A stretch of 64,000 bases of DNA. Source: Phycisphaerae bacterium. Lineage in GTDB: Bacteria > Planctomycetota > Phycisphaerae > UBA1845 > PWPN01. The stretch covers positions 78,808 to 142,807 of the forward strand of contig JAGNEZ010000001.1 of NCBI GenBank assembly GCA_018003015.1. Direction: 5' to 3'. A program made the translations under genes and the position numbers. The notes below the pieces were generated by a model, which was given only the letters and a program-made list of their open reading frames with translations, was not told where the DNA came from and ran no database searches. This document shows, piece by piece, positions 7,318 to 16,282 of this stretch. Numbering within the stretch: position 1 is the stretch's first letter; each line of letters starts with the position of its first letter.

Positions 7318-9012
7318 TCAGAAAAGCCCCATAACCTTGCCGTCCGGATCGACGTCCATGTCCAGGGCGGCCGGATGACGCCCGAAGGCCGGCATGGTCT
7401 GGATCGTCCCGACCAGGGGAGTGAGAAAACCCGCGCCACCGGCCAGACGAATGTCGCGAACCGGCAACGTGAAGCCGGTCGGCCGCCCGTGCAGCAACGG
7501 GTTGTGGGAGAAGGAGTACTGCGTCTTGGCCATGCAGATCGGCAGCTTGGCGAAACCGAGGCGGGTCAGGGACTCGGCGGCCGCGTTCGCCGCCGCTTCA
7601 TAGGAAACGCCGGCCGCTCCGTACACCTCCGTGGCAATGGTCTCAATCTTCTTCTTGATCGGCCACTCCAGGTCGTAGAGGAACCGGAAGCCCTCGGCCA
7701 GGCCGGACTCGGCCGCACGAACCACGCCGTCGGCCAGGGCCTCGCCGCCTGCACCGCCCCGGGTGTGAACCTCGCTGATCGCGACGTCGAAAGCCCCCGC
7801 CGCCCGGGCGGCCTCGGCCACAGCCCTCAGTTCATCCTCCGTGTCGGTCGGAAACCGGTTGATTGCCACCACGCAGGGCAGGCCGAACTTGGACACATTC
7901 TCCAGGTGCTTGAGCAGGTTGGGCAGACCGGACCGGACCGCACCAAGGTCCGGTTGGTGGATCCGCGAGTCGATCGGCCAGCCGGGCACGACCCTGAATT
8001 GCCCGCTGTGGGCCTTGAGAGCCCGCACCGTGACCACCAGGACGGCCGCGTCCGGGCGTCGACCGGAGGTACGACACTTGATGTGGCAGAACTTCTCGAA
8101 GCCCATGTCCGCCCCGAAACCGGCTTCGGTCACCACGTAATCGCAGCAGCGCAGGGCGATTTCGTCCGCCAGAACGGAGCTGTTGCCGTGGGCGATGTTG
8201 GCGAACGGACCCGCGTGCACGAACGCCGGCACACCCTCCAACGTCTGGAGCAGGTTGGGCATCAGCGCTTCCTTGAGCAGGACGGTCATGGCCCCGGCTC
8301 CGCGAATCGCCTCGGCGAAAACCGGCATCTCCTGGTGGGTGTAGCCAATGACGATCCTGCCCAGCCGCTGGCGAAGATCCTTGAGCGAGATGGCCAAGGC
8401 AAGAACGGCCATGACCTCGCTGGCAGAGGTCAGGTCAAAGCCAGTCTCCCGCGGGAAGCCGTGCCCCCCCAGGCCGATCACGATGTCACGCAAGGCGGCG
8501 TCGTTCATGTCCACGCACCGGCGCCAGACGACTTTCATCGGATCGAGCCGGCCGGGGTTGCCCTTGACCATCAGCGTGTCAATCAGGGCGCTGAGCAAGG
8601 CATGAGCGCTGGACACCGCGTGCATGTCGCCGGTCAGGTGGAGGTTGAGATCCTCCATCGGCAGGACCTGCGAGTACCCTCCCCCGGACGCACCCCCCTT
8701 GATGCCGAAAACCGGACCCATCGACGGCTGGCGAATGCAGCACGCCGCCCGCTTGCCGATCCGGGCGAGACCCTGGGACAGCCCCACCGTCGTCACCGTC
8801 TTGCCTTCGCCAAGCGGAGTCGGCGTCATACCGGTCACGACGATGTACCTGCCGAAACAGGCATCGCCGAGGCGCTGGATGGCCTCCAGACGAACCTTGG
8901 CCTTGTGCCTGCCGTGCAGTTCGATCTCGTCAGCCGCAAGCCCCAGCCGATCAGCGATCTCCTGGATGGGCCGCAAGGCCACCTGCTGGGCTATTTGAAG
9001 GTCGGAAAGCAT
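7318..9012 (-). CDS. fhs: Formate--tetrahydrofolate ligase
   Basis: A 564-residue protein, the usual size for this enzyme. It joins formate to tetrahydrofolate using ATP to give 10-formyl-THF in the cytoplasm. The P-loop region TPTPLGEGKTVTTVGLSQGL is diagnostic, and IRQPSMGPVFGIKGGASGGG and TGDMHAVSSAHALLSALIDT are further signature blocks. The C-terminus (FLTPLVGTIQTMPAFGRHPA) is complete. ATG 9012 (MLSDLQIAQQVALRPI) matches the family start better than the in-frame upstream codon at 9039; no clear ribosome site is seen. It serves purine/formyl-Met synthesis or Wood-Ljungdahl-type C1 flow; another folate enzyme (5-formyl-THF cyclo-ligase) is about 20 kb away in the window. Confidence 0.97.
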   Translation of the reverse strand: MLSDLQIAQQVALRPIQEIADRLGLAADEIELHGRHKAKVRLEAIQRLGDACFGRYIVVTGMTPTPLGEGKTVTTVGLSQGLARIGKRAACCIRQPSMGPVFGIKGGASGGGYSQVLPMEDLNLHLTGDMHAVSSAHALLSALIDTLMVKGNPGRLDPMKVVWRRCVDMNDAALRDIVIGLGGHGFPRETGFDLTSASEVMAVLALAISLKDLRQRLGRIVIGYTHQEMPVFAEAIRGAGAMTVLLKEALMPNLLQTLEGVPAFVHAGPFANIAHGNSSVLADEIALRCCDYVVTEAGFGADMGFEKFCHIKCRTSGRRPDAAVLVVTVRALKAHSGQFRVVPGWPIDSRIHQPDLGAVRSGLPNLLKHLENVSKFGLPCVVAINRFPTDTEDELRAVAEAARAAGAFDVAISEVHTRGGAGGEALADGVVRAAESGLAEGFRFLYDLEWPIKKKIETIATEVYGAAGVSYEAAANAAAESLTRLGFAKLPICMAKTQYSFSHNPLLHGRPTGFTLPVRDIRLAGGAGFLTPLVGTIQTMPAFGRHPAALDMDVDPDGKVMGLF

Positions 9013-9161
9013 AGCCACAATCGAAACGCCCAATCGCACACCGAAAGCCGAAACGCTGCTCCGCTACCTTCGGCAACTCAGGTCGGAACCGGCCGAAGCG
9101 AACCCCCCGAGGTCACTTGAGCCGCCCCAGCGGCCGGGCCCTTCGGCACCCTGCCCATGAC

Positions 9162-9848
9162 TCACCCACGGCTCGGTGCCGACACGGTGATCACCTTCGT
9201 CCGGGGCTGGTAGCCGAGCTTGAGCACACGCCAGTACTCGCTGCCGTCGACGCCCTTCTCCCGGGCCATCTCGATAACCAGCGTCACGCTCTGAGCCTTG
9301 GCCGGATCCTCCTCCTGCGAATCGTGAGCCACATCCACATAGACCCTGCCGGTTCGGCCGTCCGCAGCCAGAACCTCGGTCATCTTGGTCATCGCCGCCT
9401 GCTCATCGGCTTCGAAGCTGCGGATGTAGTGCCCGACAATCGGCGCCCAGTGGTCGACGGCATCATAGATGTGGCGGGCTGCGACGTCGGCCTCGCCGCC
9501 CTTCCGGGCGGTCAGGATCGCCGGGTTGTCCATCAGGCGACGGCTCATGGCCTGAAACGCGGCCAGAGCGAAGCTGGTCTGAAAAGCCCGCTTCTTCTTG
9601 GCCTTGTCCCAGGCCTGGGAGGCCTCCACGTCGTCCCGCAACGATCGGAGCAGAACATACACGACCTGCTTCGGCGACGCGGCGGCGTCGAGCTTCACCC
9701 CGTACGCCTCCACCACCTTGACTTCCATCGGCGGAATATCGAGATCGCGGCGGCAACCTCCCAGCATGACAAGGGCCAGACCCACCAGGCCGACCATGCA
9801 GGCTCTCCACGATGGTCCCGCCAGGACGATGATGCCTCCGTAGCTCAT
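9162..9848 (-). CDS. Hypothetical lipoprotein
   Basis: A 228-residue protein with a hydrophobic N-terminal segment ending in a canonical lipobox (LGGC, Cys32), so it is probably exported and lipid-anchored. The mature part is a mixed alpha/beta domain with KKKRAFQTSFALAAFQAMSRR and a C-terminal EYWRVLKLGYQPRTK segment; I do not recognise the family. ATG 9848 fits the divergent promoter at 9860-9888, which leaves a 5' leader of only about 4-5 bases. The longer frame extending toward 10331 is antisense to the HIT gene and is not used. Divergent from the HIT-protein gene. Confidence 0.7.
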   Translation of the reverse strand: MSYGGIIVLAGPSWRACMVGLVGLALVMLGGCRRDLDIPPMEVKVVEAYGVKLDAAASPKQVVYVLLRSLRDDVEASQAWDKAKKKRAFQTSFALAAFQAMSRRLMDNPAILTARKGGEADVAARHIYDAVDHWAPIVGHYIRSFEADEQAAMTKMTEVLAADGRTGRVYVDVAHDSQEEDPAKAQSVTLVIEMAREKGVDGSEYWRVLKLGYQPRTKVITVSAPSRG

Positions 9849-9859
9849 ATGGGCAAAGG

Positions 9860-9888
9860 AGTCTAAAGCACCCAGCCGGTTCGTGCAA
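9860..9888 (-). promoter_or_regulatory. Promoter of the hypothetical lipoprotein gene
   Basis: On the minus strand TTGCAC (9888-9883), a 17-base spacer and TAGACT (9865-9860) lie 11 bases before ATG 9848. Spacing is optimal for a housekeeping sigma-70 factor, and the mRNA would be almost leaderless. Confidence 0.6.
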
Positions 9889-9899
9889 CCGGCGACTGC

Positions 9900-9928
9900 T
9901 TGCCGGGAAACCGACCGGCCAGTAGACT
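9900..9928 (+). promoter_or_regulatory. Promoter of the HIT-family gene
   Basis: TTGCCG (9900-9905), a 17-base spacer and TAGACT (9923-9928) precede ATG 9945, predicting a leader of about 10 bases. It is back-to-back with the lipoprotein promoter, their -35 elements being 11 bases apart. Confidence 0.6.
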
Positions 9929-9944
9929 CCGCGATACAACACCC

Positions 9945-10472
9945 ATGGCAGAAACCAACAAGAACCTGTGGGCACCTTGGCGTATGGTCTACATCCGCAG
10001 CCTGTCCGACCAGGACCAGGGCGGCTGCTTCCTGTGCCGCTACGCCGCCTGCCCCGAACAGGACGCGACCAACCACGTCATCTGGCGCGGCCCGTCCTGC
10101 CTGACCACATTCAACACCTTCCCGTACAGCAGCGGCCATCTCCTGGTCACCCCCCAGACCCATCTGGCCGACATCGATGACCTCGACGAGAGAACCCTCC
10201 ACGAACTGATGGGCCAGGTGAAAGACGCCAAGCGACTGCTCAAGGAAGTCGTCAAGGCCCAGGGTTTCAATATCGGCATGAACTTCGGGCGCTGCGCCGG
10301 TGCCGGCCTGCCCGGCCACCTCCACGTCCACGTCGTGCCCCGATGGGAGGGAGACAACAACTTCATGGCCGTGGTCGGCGACGTCCGGGTCGTCTCCCAG
10401 AGCATCGACGACTTGCGCGCGGAGATGAAGCGAACCGCTGCGGAGCTGGGCCTGCCTGAAATAAGAGGATAA
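9945..10472 (+). CDS. HIT-family nucleotide hydrolase/phosphorylase (Ap4A phosphorylase-like)
   Basis: A 175-residue histidine-triad protein. The catalytic triad is GHLHVHVVPRW (HxHxH). The N-terminal NLWAPWRMVYIRS and the Cys pair in GGCFLCRYAACP are typical of the branch that includes diadenosine tetraphosphate phosphorylases, so it probably acts on Ap4A or related nucleotides in the cytoplasm. ATG 9945 is chosen over 9900 because the family begins there and because the promoter at 9900-9928 overlaps the longer start. There is no Shine-Dalgarno, in keeping with the very short leader. The substrate is inferred from the family only. Confidence 0.9.
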   Translation: MAETNKNLWAPWRMVYIRSLSDQDQGGCFLCRYAACPEQDATNHVIWRGPSCLTTFNTFPYSSGHLLVTPQTHLADIDDLDERTLHELMGQVKDAKRLLKEVVKAQGFNIGMNFGRCAGAGLPGHLHVHVVPRWEGDNNFMAVVGDVRVVSQSIDDLRAEMKRTAAELGLPEIRG

Positions 10473-10616
10473 AAGTGGTATATGCGCGGCGAGCCACGAG
10501 CAAAGGAGGATGGGTGAAGGTGATGAATTGACCGTGCCGGGTGCCCCGTGCAGACGATCCCGGGCCTGCCTCCACCTTTCAGTTCTCCGCGTTCCGGCTT
10601 TCGGCTTGTTCTCCCC

Positions 10617-11744
10617 ATGTCAGCCAGCCAACCCAGTTTGAAGCCCTACGCCACGACGGCAGCCAATTCACGCGGCCGCGAGCACGCCGAGTCCTTCCCC
10701 AGGAACGCCGACCCGTTCGCCATCGACCGGCAACGCGTGCTACACTCCGCGGCCTTTCGCCGGCTGGAGCGCAAGACCCAGGTCTTCGTCACCAGCGAGC
10801 ACGACCACTTCCGGACCCGCCTGACCCACACCCTCGAAGTGGCCAGCATCGCCCGGCGCCTCTGCACCGCCCTGCAGGTCAACGGCAGGGTCGGCGAGCT
10901 CATCGCCCTGACCCACGACCTCGGCCACCCACCCTTCGGCCACGCCGGAGAAAAGGCCCTCGCGGAACTGATGGCCGACCACGGCGGCTTCGAACACAAC
11001 AGCCAGTCCCTCCGGGTCATCGAGTACCTCGAACACCCCTACCCCCCCTTCCGCGGCCTGAACGCCAGTTACGAGGTCCGCGAGTCCCTCGCCAAGCACT
11101 GCACGCTCTATGACCAACCCGGCCGGCACCCGCTGGCAGACGGCACCCACGCACCAATCGAAGGCCAGATCGCCAATCTGGCCGACCGGCTCGCCTACGA
11201 CTGCCACGATCTCGAGGACGCCCTCGGAGCCGGACTCATCGACGAGGACCGGCTGGCCACGGTGACCCTCTGGGCGGAGGCCGCGACCGGACCCCGACAT
11301 CACTATCCCGATCTGCCGCTCGCCGCCATCCGCCGCCCCATCCTGGACAACCTCGAGGGGACCATGCTCGACGACATCGTGGCCTACTCACGCCGCCAGA
11401 TCGCCTCCGGCATCCAGACCCTCGACCAGGTTCGCACTTGCGGCCGGCTCCTGGTCGACTTCTCCCCGGCCATGGAATCACGCGTGGCCGAGCTCGAGGC
11501 GTTCCTCAAGGAACACGTCTACCGCCACCCTCGACTGGTCCGCATGGACCACAAGGCCAAGAGGTTCGTCCACACCCTGTTCGAGGCCTACTTGGCCGAA
11601 CCCAGACTGCTCCCGCCGCGCTTCGTCGACCGGATCGCCGAATCGGGTGCCCACCGCGTGATCTGCGACTATGTGGCCGGTATGACCGACCGGTTCGCCC
11701 AGAACGAGCACAAGCGGCTCTTCGAGCCCTTTGAGCCCGCGTAA
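10617..11744 (+). CDS. dgt: Deoxyguanosinetriphosphate triphosphohydrolase-like HD protein
   Basis: A 375-residue HD-superfamily protein. The dGTPase signature is clear: FRRLERKTQVFVTSEHDHFR, then TRLTHTLEVASIAR (first His), then LTHDLGHPPFGHAGEKALAE (HD pair) and FEHNSQSLRV. These His/Asp residues bind the metal that hydrolyses dNTP to deoxynucleoside and triphosphate. ATG 10617 (MSASQPSLKPYATTAANSRG) fits the family start (NSRGREHAE...RNPFAIDRQR). The length fits the shorter dGTPase-like class rather than the roughly 500-residue E. coli Dgt, so the exact nucleotide specificity is uncertain. Confidence 0.92.
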   Translation: MSASQPSLKPYATTAANSRGREHAESFPRNADPFAIDRQRVLHSAAFRRLERKTQVFVTSEHDHFRTRLTHTLEVASIARRLCTALQVNGRVGELIALTHDLGHPPFGHAGEKALAELMADHGGFEHNSQSLRVIEYLEHPYPPFRGLNASYEVRESLAKHCTLYDQPGRHPLADGTHAPIEGQIANLADRLAYDCHDLEDALGAGLIDEDRLATVTLWAEAATGPRHHYPDLPLAAIRRPILDNLEGTMLDDIVAYSRRQIASGIQTLDQVRTCGRLLVDFSPAMESRVAELEAFLKEHVYRHPRLVRMDHKAKRFVHTLFEAYLAEPRLLPPRFVDRIAESGAHRVICDYVAGMTDRFAQNEHKRLFEPFEPA

Positions 11745-11869
11745 ACCACCGCCCACGGCCACCTTCCCGAAAGTCGCCCTCGAGCGGTCCACCCAGGATC
11801 CCCTGGGGCCTCTTGGCCAAGTGTCGGCGGCGGCGATAAGGTATGCCGTCCGCCCGAGGAGCCAGGAGA

Positions 11870-12922
11870 ATGCCCGGACAGACGCGGCTGAACAGGAGTA
11901 CCCCGCACATGTGCCTGAAGATGGCCTTCGTTGCTCGTCCGGCTCGCGGCTGGCGCCGGCCCGGGAATTGGAAAGGGATTGCCCTCCTGGCAATACTCTA
12001 TGCCTCTTGTTCCCGGCCGGTGAGCAGCCCACCCGTGGCCGAGGATATCCGCGAGCCCTTCACCATCGCAGTCCTGCCGGATACCCAGCATTACAGCCGC
12101 AAGTACCCGGACCGCTTCTACGCCCAGACTGCCTGGATACACGAACACGCCCGAACCGAGAACATCGTCTTCGCGACCCAACTGGGCGACATCGTGAACG
12201 ACGGGGCCAAGGACATGAAGCAGTGGCAGGTGGCCGCCAACGCCATGTCCCTGCTGGACGGCGTCGTACCCTGGGGTGTGGCCATCGGCAATCACGATTT
12301 CGACAAGCCCAGCGATCGGTCCGACGGAGCATCCACCTTCATCAAGCACTTCGGCCCCGACCGGTTCAAGAACGCGCCCTGGTACGTCGGCGCCGCACCC
12401 AGCCAACTCAGCAGCTGCCAACTGTTCAGCGGTGCCGGCCGATCGTTCATCTTCCTACACCTGCAACTCGATGCCCCCAAGAAGGACCTCGCCTGGGCGG
12501 AGGAAATGCTCCGTCGCTACCCGGACCGGCCCGCAATCGTCAGTACCCACTCGTATCTCAAGGGCCGGGACGGCATCGCCCGCAATCCGGAGCCGGTCCT
12601 CAAACACGGCAACTCCGGAGAGGACCTCTGGAACAAGCTCATCCGCAAGAACCCCCAGATCTTCATGGTTCTCTGCGGCCACCAAGGGCGAACCGTACAC
12701 TACCGGCAGATCTCGACCAACGACGCGGGCAAGCCCGTCCTCGAACTGCTGGCCGACTACCAGAGACAGCCTCTGGGAGGAGACGCCACCCTGCGCCTGC
12801 TTCGCTTCGAGCCGACGCGGCAGCGCATCCACGTCCGCACCTACTCGCCATTCCGCAACGCCTACGATCCCGACGACGACAGCGATTTCACCCTGCCCTG
12901 GTCGCCACCCGCCCCGCGATGA
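11870..12922 (+). CDS. Secreted calcineurin-like metallophosphoesterase
   Basis: A 350-residue protein. After a basic N-terminus comes a hydrophobic segment (WKGIALLAILYASC) that could be a signal or lipoprotein signal, though YASC is a weak lipobox. The phosphoesterase core shows the ordered metal-binding blocks: VLPDTQHYSRKYP (D-x-H/Q), ATQLGDIVNDGA (GDxVxxG), VAIGNHDF (GNHD), VSTHSYL and VLCGHQGRTVHYR (GHxH-like). It would hydrolyse phosphoester bonds outside the cytoplasm. ATG 11870 is selected because GAGGAG ends nine bases upstream. The weak motif TTGGCC-N18-TAAGGT at 11813-11842 may be its promoter. Confidence 0.85.
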   Translation: MPGQTRLNRSTPHMCLKMAFVARPARGWRRPGNWKGIALLAILYASCSRPVSSPPVAEDIREPFTIAVLPDTQHYSRKYPDRFYAQTAWIHEHARTENIVFATQLGDIVNDGAKDMKQWQVAANAMSLLDGVVPWGVAIGNHDFDKPSDRSDGASTFIKHFGPDRFKNAPWYVGAAPSQLSSCQLFSGAGRSFIFLHLQLDAPKKDLAWAEEMLRRYPDRPAIVSTHSYLKGRDGIARNPEPVLKHGNSGEDLWNKLIRKNPQIFMVLCGHQGRTVHYRQISTNDAGKPVLELLADYQRQPLGGDATLRLLRFEPTRQRIHVRTYSPFRNAYDPDDDSDFTLPWSPPAPR

Positions 12923-13012
12923 GCAGCCCGCGAGCGCGACCGCCGCCAACCTCGCCGCGGCAACCGATCTCCCGCGCCTCGCCCCACCCCCCCCTCGGCC
13001 GCTGACACCGCA

Positions 13013-13041
13013 TTGCCGCCCTCCGCTGCCAGGCATAGAAT
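13013..13041 (+). promoter_or_regulatory. Promoter of the first GH172 gene
   Basis: TTGCCG (13013-13018), a 17-base spacer and TAGAAT (13036-13041) lie about 50 bases before the ATG at 13090. The -10 is the same TAGAAT seen at 38751. Confidence 0.5.
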
Positions 13042-13089
13042 CACCCCTCGGAATCGACCCCGTACTCGACAAGCGAAAAGGACCCTCGT

Positions 13090-14178
13090 ATGGCGGCATT
13101 CAACGGCCTGGGCATGAACATGGGCACCCTCTCCTGGTGCTCACGGGCTCAAACCCGCTCGATCAGCCCGGAAAACTTCGCCGGCGAGAAGGGCAGAGGC
13201 GGCATGGCTGCCGAAGGCATCGCGGCCAAGGCGGCTCGCGATCTCGGCCGGACCTGGAAGATCTCACCGGCCATCACCATCGCTCCAGGCGAGTGCCGCG
13301 AACTCGCCAATATCTCCGGCCAAGGCGCAATCCAGCAGATCTGGATGACGCCAACCGGACACTGGCGGTTCAGCATCCTGCGGATCTACTGGGACGATCA
13401 GACCACCCCCTCGGTCGAATGCCCGGTGGGCGATTTCTTCGGTTGCGGCTGGAACAAGCACGCCCAGATCAGCTCTCTGCCGGTCTGTGTCAACCCGGGC
13501 AGCGCATTCAACTGCTACTGGGAAATGCCCTTCCGCAAACGCTGCCGGATCACCTTCACCAACATCGCCGAGCAGGAGATGACGCTGTTCTACCAGATCA
13601 ACTACACCCTGACCGAGGTGCCCGAGCAGGCGGCCTACTTCCATGCCCAGTTCCGCCGAACTAACCCCCTGCCCTACAAGCAGGACTTCGTGATCCTCGA
13701 CGGTGTCCGCGGCTGGGGCCAGTATGTCGGCACCTACATGGCCTGGGGTACCAACAACAACGGCTGGTGGGGCGAGGGCGAGATCAAGTTCTTCATGGAT
13801 GGAGACGACGCCTACCCCACCATCTGTGGCACCGGAACCGAAGACTACTTCTGCGGCTCGTATTGCTTCACCGACGGCGAGGGCGGTAAGGGCACTTATC
13901 GCGAATTCACCACCCCTTACTCCGGCCTGCCCCAGGTCATCCGCCCGGACGGCACGTACCTCTCCCAGACCCGCTTCGGCATGTACCGCTGGCACATCGC
14001 TGACCCGATCCGCTTTGAGACCGAACTCCGGGTCACCCTGCAGGCCCTCGGCTGGCGAAGCGGCGGGCGATATCTGCCGTTGCAGGACGACATCGCCTCG
14101 GTAGCCTATTGGTACCAGACGCTGCCCACCACCCCGTTTCCACCACTGCCGGACAAGGACTACCTGGAAGTGATTTAG
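13090..14178 (+). CDS. DUF2961 / GH172-family protein, cytoplasmic form
   Basis: A 362-residue protein without a signal peptide. Diagnostic DUF2961 blocks include SISPENFAGEKGRGGMA, PVGDFFGCGWNKHAQ, YWEMPFRKRCRITFTN, EGEIKFFMDGDDAYPTICGT and GTGTEDYFCGSYCF. DUF2961 is now classified as glycoside hydrolase family 172, whose characterised members act on fructofuranosides and arabinofuranosides; acidic residues around the TED motif are expected to be catalytic. The ATG is preceded by AAAAGGA. This is the short, one-domain form, unlike the 664-residue secreted homologue at 56114-58108. No sugar transporter or regulator is adjacent, so the substrate is unknown. Confidence 0.88.
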   Translation: MAAFNGLGMNMGTLSWCSRAQTRSISPENFAGEKGRGGMAAEGIAAKAARDLGRTWKISPAITIAPGECRELANISGQGAIQQIWMTPTGHWRFSILRIYWDDQTTPSVECPVGDFFGCGWNKHAQISSLPVCVNPGSAFNCYWEMPFRKRCRITFTNIAEQEMTLFYQINYTLTEVPEQAAYFHAQFRRTNPLPYKQDFVILDGVRGWGQYVGTYMAWGTNNNGWWGEGEIKFFMDGDDAYPTICGTGTEDYFCGSYCFTDGEGGKGTYREFTTPYSGLPQVIRPDGTYLSQTRFGMYRWHIADPIRFETELRVTLQALGWRSGGRYLPLQDDIASVAYWYQTLPTTPFPPLPDKDYLEVI

Positions 14179-14351
14179 CGCCCCTCGTCACCCCATCCGT
14201 GTCTTCCGGCGTGGCCCCGGCAAGCACGCCTTGGGCGAGCCCCCCATCGTCGCCGCTTACCGTCCGGCCGGTGGGGGCCGAACGTCTTGCCCGACCTGCC
14301 GGCTCGGACACGAGAGGAGTGGCCGGCAATACCGGAGGACCTCCAATTCCG

Positions 14352-15062
14352 TCAATCGATGATCTTCCGCTCCTTCAACAGCGAGAGGATGACGTCGATC
14401 GCCTCACGACTCGACACCCGCTCGATGTTGATCAGCAAGTCGAACCGGGCGGGATCATTGATCTCCCTGTGGAAGTGCTTCTGGATGAACCTGGCTCTGG
14501 CCCGTTCAATGACGCCCACATCCCTGGCCGCGACCTTCAGGGTCAGTCCGTTCGCTCGTGCGAAGTTGGCGATCCGGTGCTCCAGCGAGGCGACGATCTT
14601 GACCCGCACCCCCTTGGTCGTCGGGAGTATCAGGTCCGAGGCCCGCCCGACAAAGACCGCCGGTCCCTTGCGAGCGAGGAAGAGAATCGTCTCGGTCAGG
14701 CGATGGAAGTAGTCCTCCCGCTTGAGGTCGCTGTGAAGGAAGGACCGCATCGCACTCTCGAACCAGTTCAGGTCCCGCTCGTCCATGGCCTTGTAGAGAC
14801 GCGACCGGAGTTCGTCGTTGCCGGCCATTTCCGTGAGAATGTCGCGGTCGAACAGCGGCCAGTGGAGTCTTTTCGCCAGTTGTGCGGCCAGCTCGCCACC
14901 GCCTCCACCGACATTGTTGGCGACGGTCACGAAGTCGAACACGGTCGCGCCGGAACCGGAGGACCGTAAGGGCTGCTGGGACTGGGTGAGCTCCCAATTG
15001 CGAAGCTGCCGCTCCGCGAGCTTGGCCGCCGCCGGTTTCTGGGACGCAGGTTTCTCGATCAT
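14352..15062 (-). CDS. Cytidylate-kinase-like family protein
   Basis: A 236-residue P-loop-type protein of the cytidylate-kinase-like family (PF13189 type). It shows VTVANNVGGGGGELAAQLA as the nucleotide-binding loop, followed by RLHWPLFDRDILTEMA (the FDRDI motif), GPAVFVGRASDLILP and an Arg-rich lid region (RARARFIQKHF). ATG 15062 is strongly supported by AAGGAGGTCGACC directly upstream; the longer frame is not used. The family is distinct from true Cmk and its substrate is not established. Convergent with the GH172 gene and divergent from the transporter gene. Confidence 0.85.
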   Translation of the reverse strand: MIEKPASQKPAAAKLAERQLRNWELTQSQQPLRSSGSGATVFDFVTVANNVGGGGGELAAQLAKRLHWPLFDRDILTEMAGNDELRSRLYKAMDERDLNWFESAMRSFLHSDLKREDYFHRLTETILFLARKGPAVFVGRASDLILPTTKGVRVKIVASLEHRIANFARANGLTLKVAARDVGVIERARARFIQKHFHREINDPARFDLLINIERVSSREAIDVILSLLKERKIID

Positions 15063-15222
15063 GGTCGACCTCCTTGCTGGAATTGCCGGAAAGAGCCAGT
15101 CCATTGCACCGTCGGATGCTTCGATCGGTCCGCCACGACCCGTCACAGCTTTGCCACGAACGGCACTCTCCATTCTATCACGGCGAGAGGAAACCAGGGA
15201 GTGTGCCCAAAACGCCCGCGAG

Positions 15223-15228
15223 TATAAT
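15223..15228 (+). promoter_or_regulatory. Perfect -10 box for a probably leaderless transporter mRNA
   Basis: A consensus TATAAT lies seven bases before ATG 15236. Initiation at the usual distance would place the first nucleotide at the start codon. No good -35 is seen at 16-18 bases upstream, and no Shine-Dalgarno is present. Confidence 0.45.
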
Positions 15229-15235
15229 CGGCCCG

Positions 15236-16045
15236 ATGGGCTACAACGAGATCATCTTCCTGAGCCATCTGACGGTCGCCGGCGCGGTCCTGCTGGCCGC
15301 AGCCCGACTCGGACGAATGTGGGTCACGGGCCTGATCGTCACCTACACCCTGCTCATGAACATCACCGTGATGAAGAACATGACCATCCTCGGTATGCCC
15401 GTAACCGACGGCAACGTCCAATTCGCCACCGTCTTCCTGGCCAGCAACGTTCTCAACGAACACTACGGCCGGCCGGCCGCCAGGGAAGCAGTCTGGATCG
15501 CATTCTTCTGCGGCTTCGCGGCCGTGGCCATCATGCACTTCGATCTCTGGTACGCACCCAATGCCGACGATACCGCCCAGACGCACCTGGAGTACTTCTT
15601 CAACGTGTGGGCCTTCCCGCGCATCATGATCGTCTCAATGATCAGCTACCTGCTCTCCCAGTTGCTCGATGTCCAACTCTACCATCTTATACGCCGCCGC
15701 ACCGGCCTGAAACTCATGTGGCTGCGTAGCAACGGTTCCACCTGGATCTCCCAGGCCTTTGACACCGTCTTCTTCACCACCGCCGCCCTGGTCGGCACAA
15801 CAATCAACACCTGGCCGGACTGGGCGGGGGCCGTGGTTTTCGCCTACCTGGTCAAAATCCTGACCGCAGCCCTCAACACCCCTTTCCTCTACCTGACCAC
15901 GTGGCGTCCACTCGTGCCCATCGGGTCCCAGCGCTCGCCCACGCCGGGCGGCTTGCCCGATTCACCCCCCGCATCCCTGGTTGTGCCGGTCGAATCGAAG
16001 CGAGCGGCTACCGCATCCGGCCAACCCGACCCGACCCAGCAGTGA
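15236..16045 (+). CDS. yhhQ: Queuosine precursor transporter (YhhQ family)
   Basis: A 269-residue inner-membrane protein with six or so hydrophobic segments (for example VAGAVLLAAARLG, LIVTYTLLMNITVM, AVWIAFFCGFAAVAIM, IMIVSMISYLLSQLLDV, TVFFTTAALVGT, AVVFAYLVKILTAALNTPF). The family signature is visible: VTDGNVQFATVFLASNVLNEHYG, FDTVFFTTAALVG and YLVKILTAALNTPFLYLTT. Members import 7-cyano- or 7-aminomethyl-7-deazaguanine for tRNA queuosine. About 40 hydrophilic residues after the last helix (PTPGGLPDSPPASL and on) are extra. No queuosine biosynthesis gene is seen nearby, consistent with a salvage role. Confidence 0.88.
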   Translation: MGYNEIIFLSHLTVAGAVLLAAARLGRMWVTGLIVTYTLLMNITVMKNMTILGMPVTDGNVQFATVFLASNVLNEHYGRPAAREAVWIAFFCGFAAVAIMHFDLWYAPNADDTAQTHLEYFFNVWAFPRIMIVSMISYLLSQLLDVQLYHLIRRRTGLKLMWLRSNGSTWISQAFDTVFFTTAALVGTTINTWPDWAGAVVFAYLVKILTAALNTPFLYLTTWRPLVPIGSQRSPTPGGLPDSPPASLVVPVESKRAATASGQPDPTQQ

Positions 16046-16253
16046 AGAACCCGCCTGCACCCAAGCCGCAAAACGCCGCGGGGACCAGCGACACACCGCC
16101 CGGTCCAATAACGCTGGTATCAGGATCAAAGCACCATTGACGAATCCCGCCCCCACCAGGCCCATCTCCGCCCCGCACGCACCATCGGGCCACCCGCACA
16201 CATTGGTCCCGAACATCGGGGCAGCCTTTTGTGACGGAAAACCGCCCCTCCGA
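16046..16253 (+). other. Non-coding spacer before the first PEP-CTERM promoter
   Basis: About 200 bases of GC-rich sequence after the transporter stop with no convincing gene or terminator on either strand. Short frames here are not protein-like. Confidence 0.5.
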
Positions 16254-16282
16254 TTGACCGAGCGTATCGAGCGGGATAGTAT
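16254..16282 (+). promoter_or_regulatory. Promoter of the first PEP-CTERM gene
   Basis: TTGACC (16254-16259), a 17-base spacer and TAGTAT (16277-16282). It implies a leader of about 170 bases before ATG 16462, which ends with the ribosome site GAGGAGG. The leader contains no good ORF. Confidence 0.6.

Noticed and set aside
9162-10331. 389-codon version of the hypothetical lipoprotein
   Set aside because: The N-terminal extension is antisense to the HIT gene and crosses both divergent promoters.
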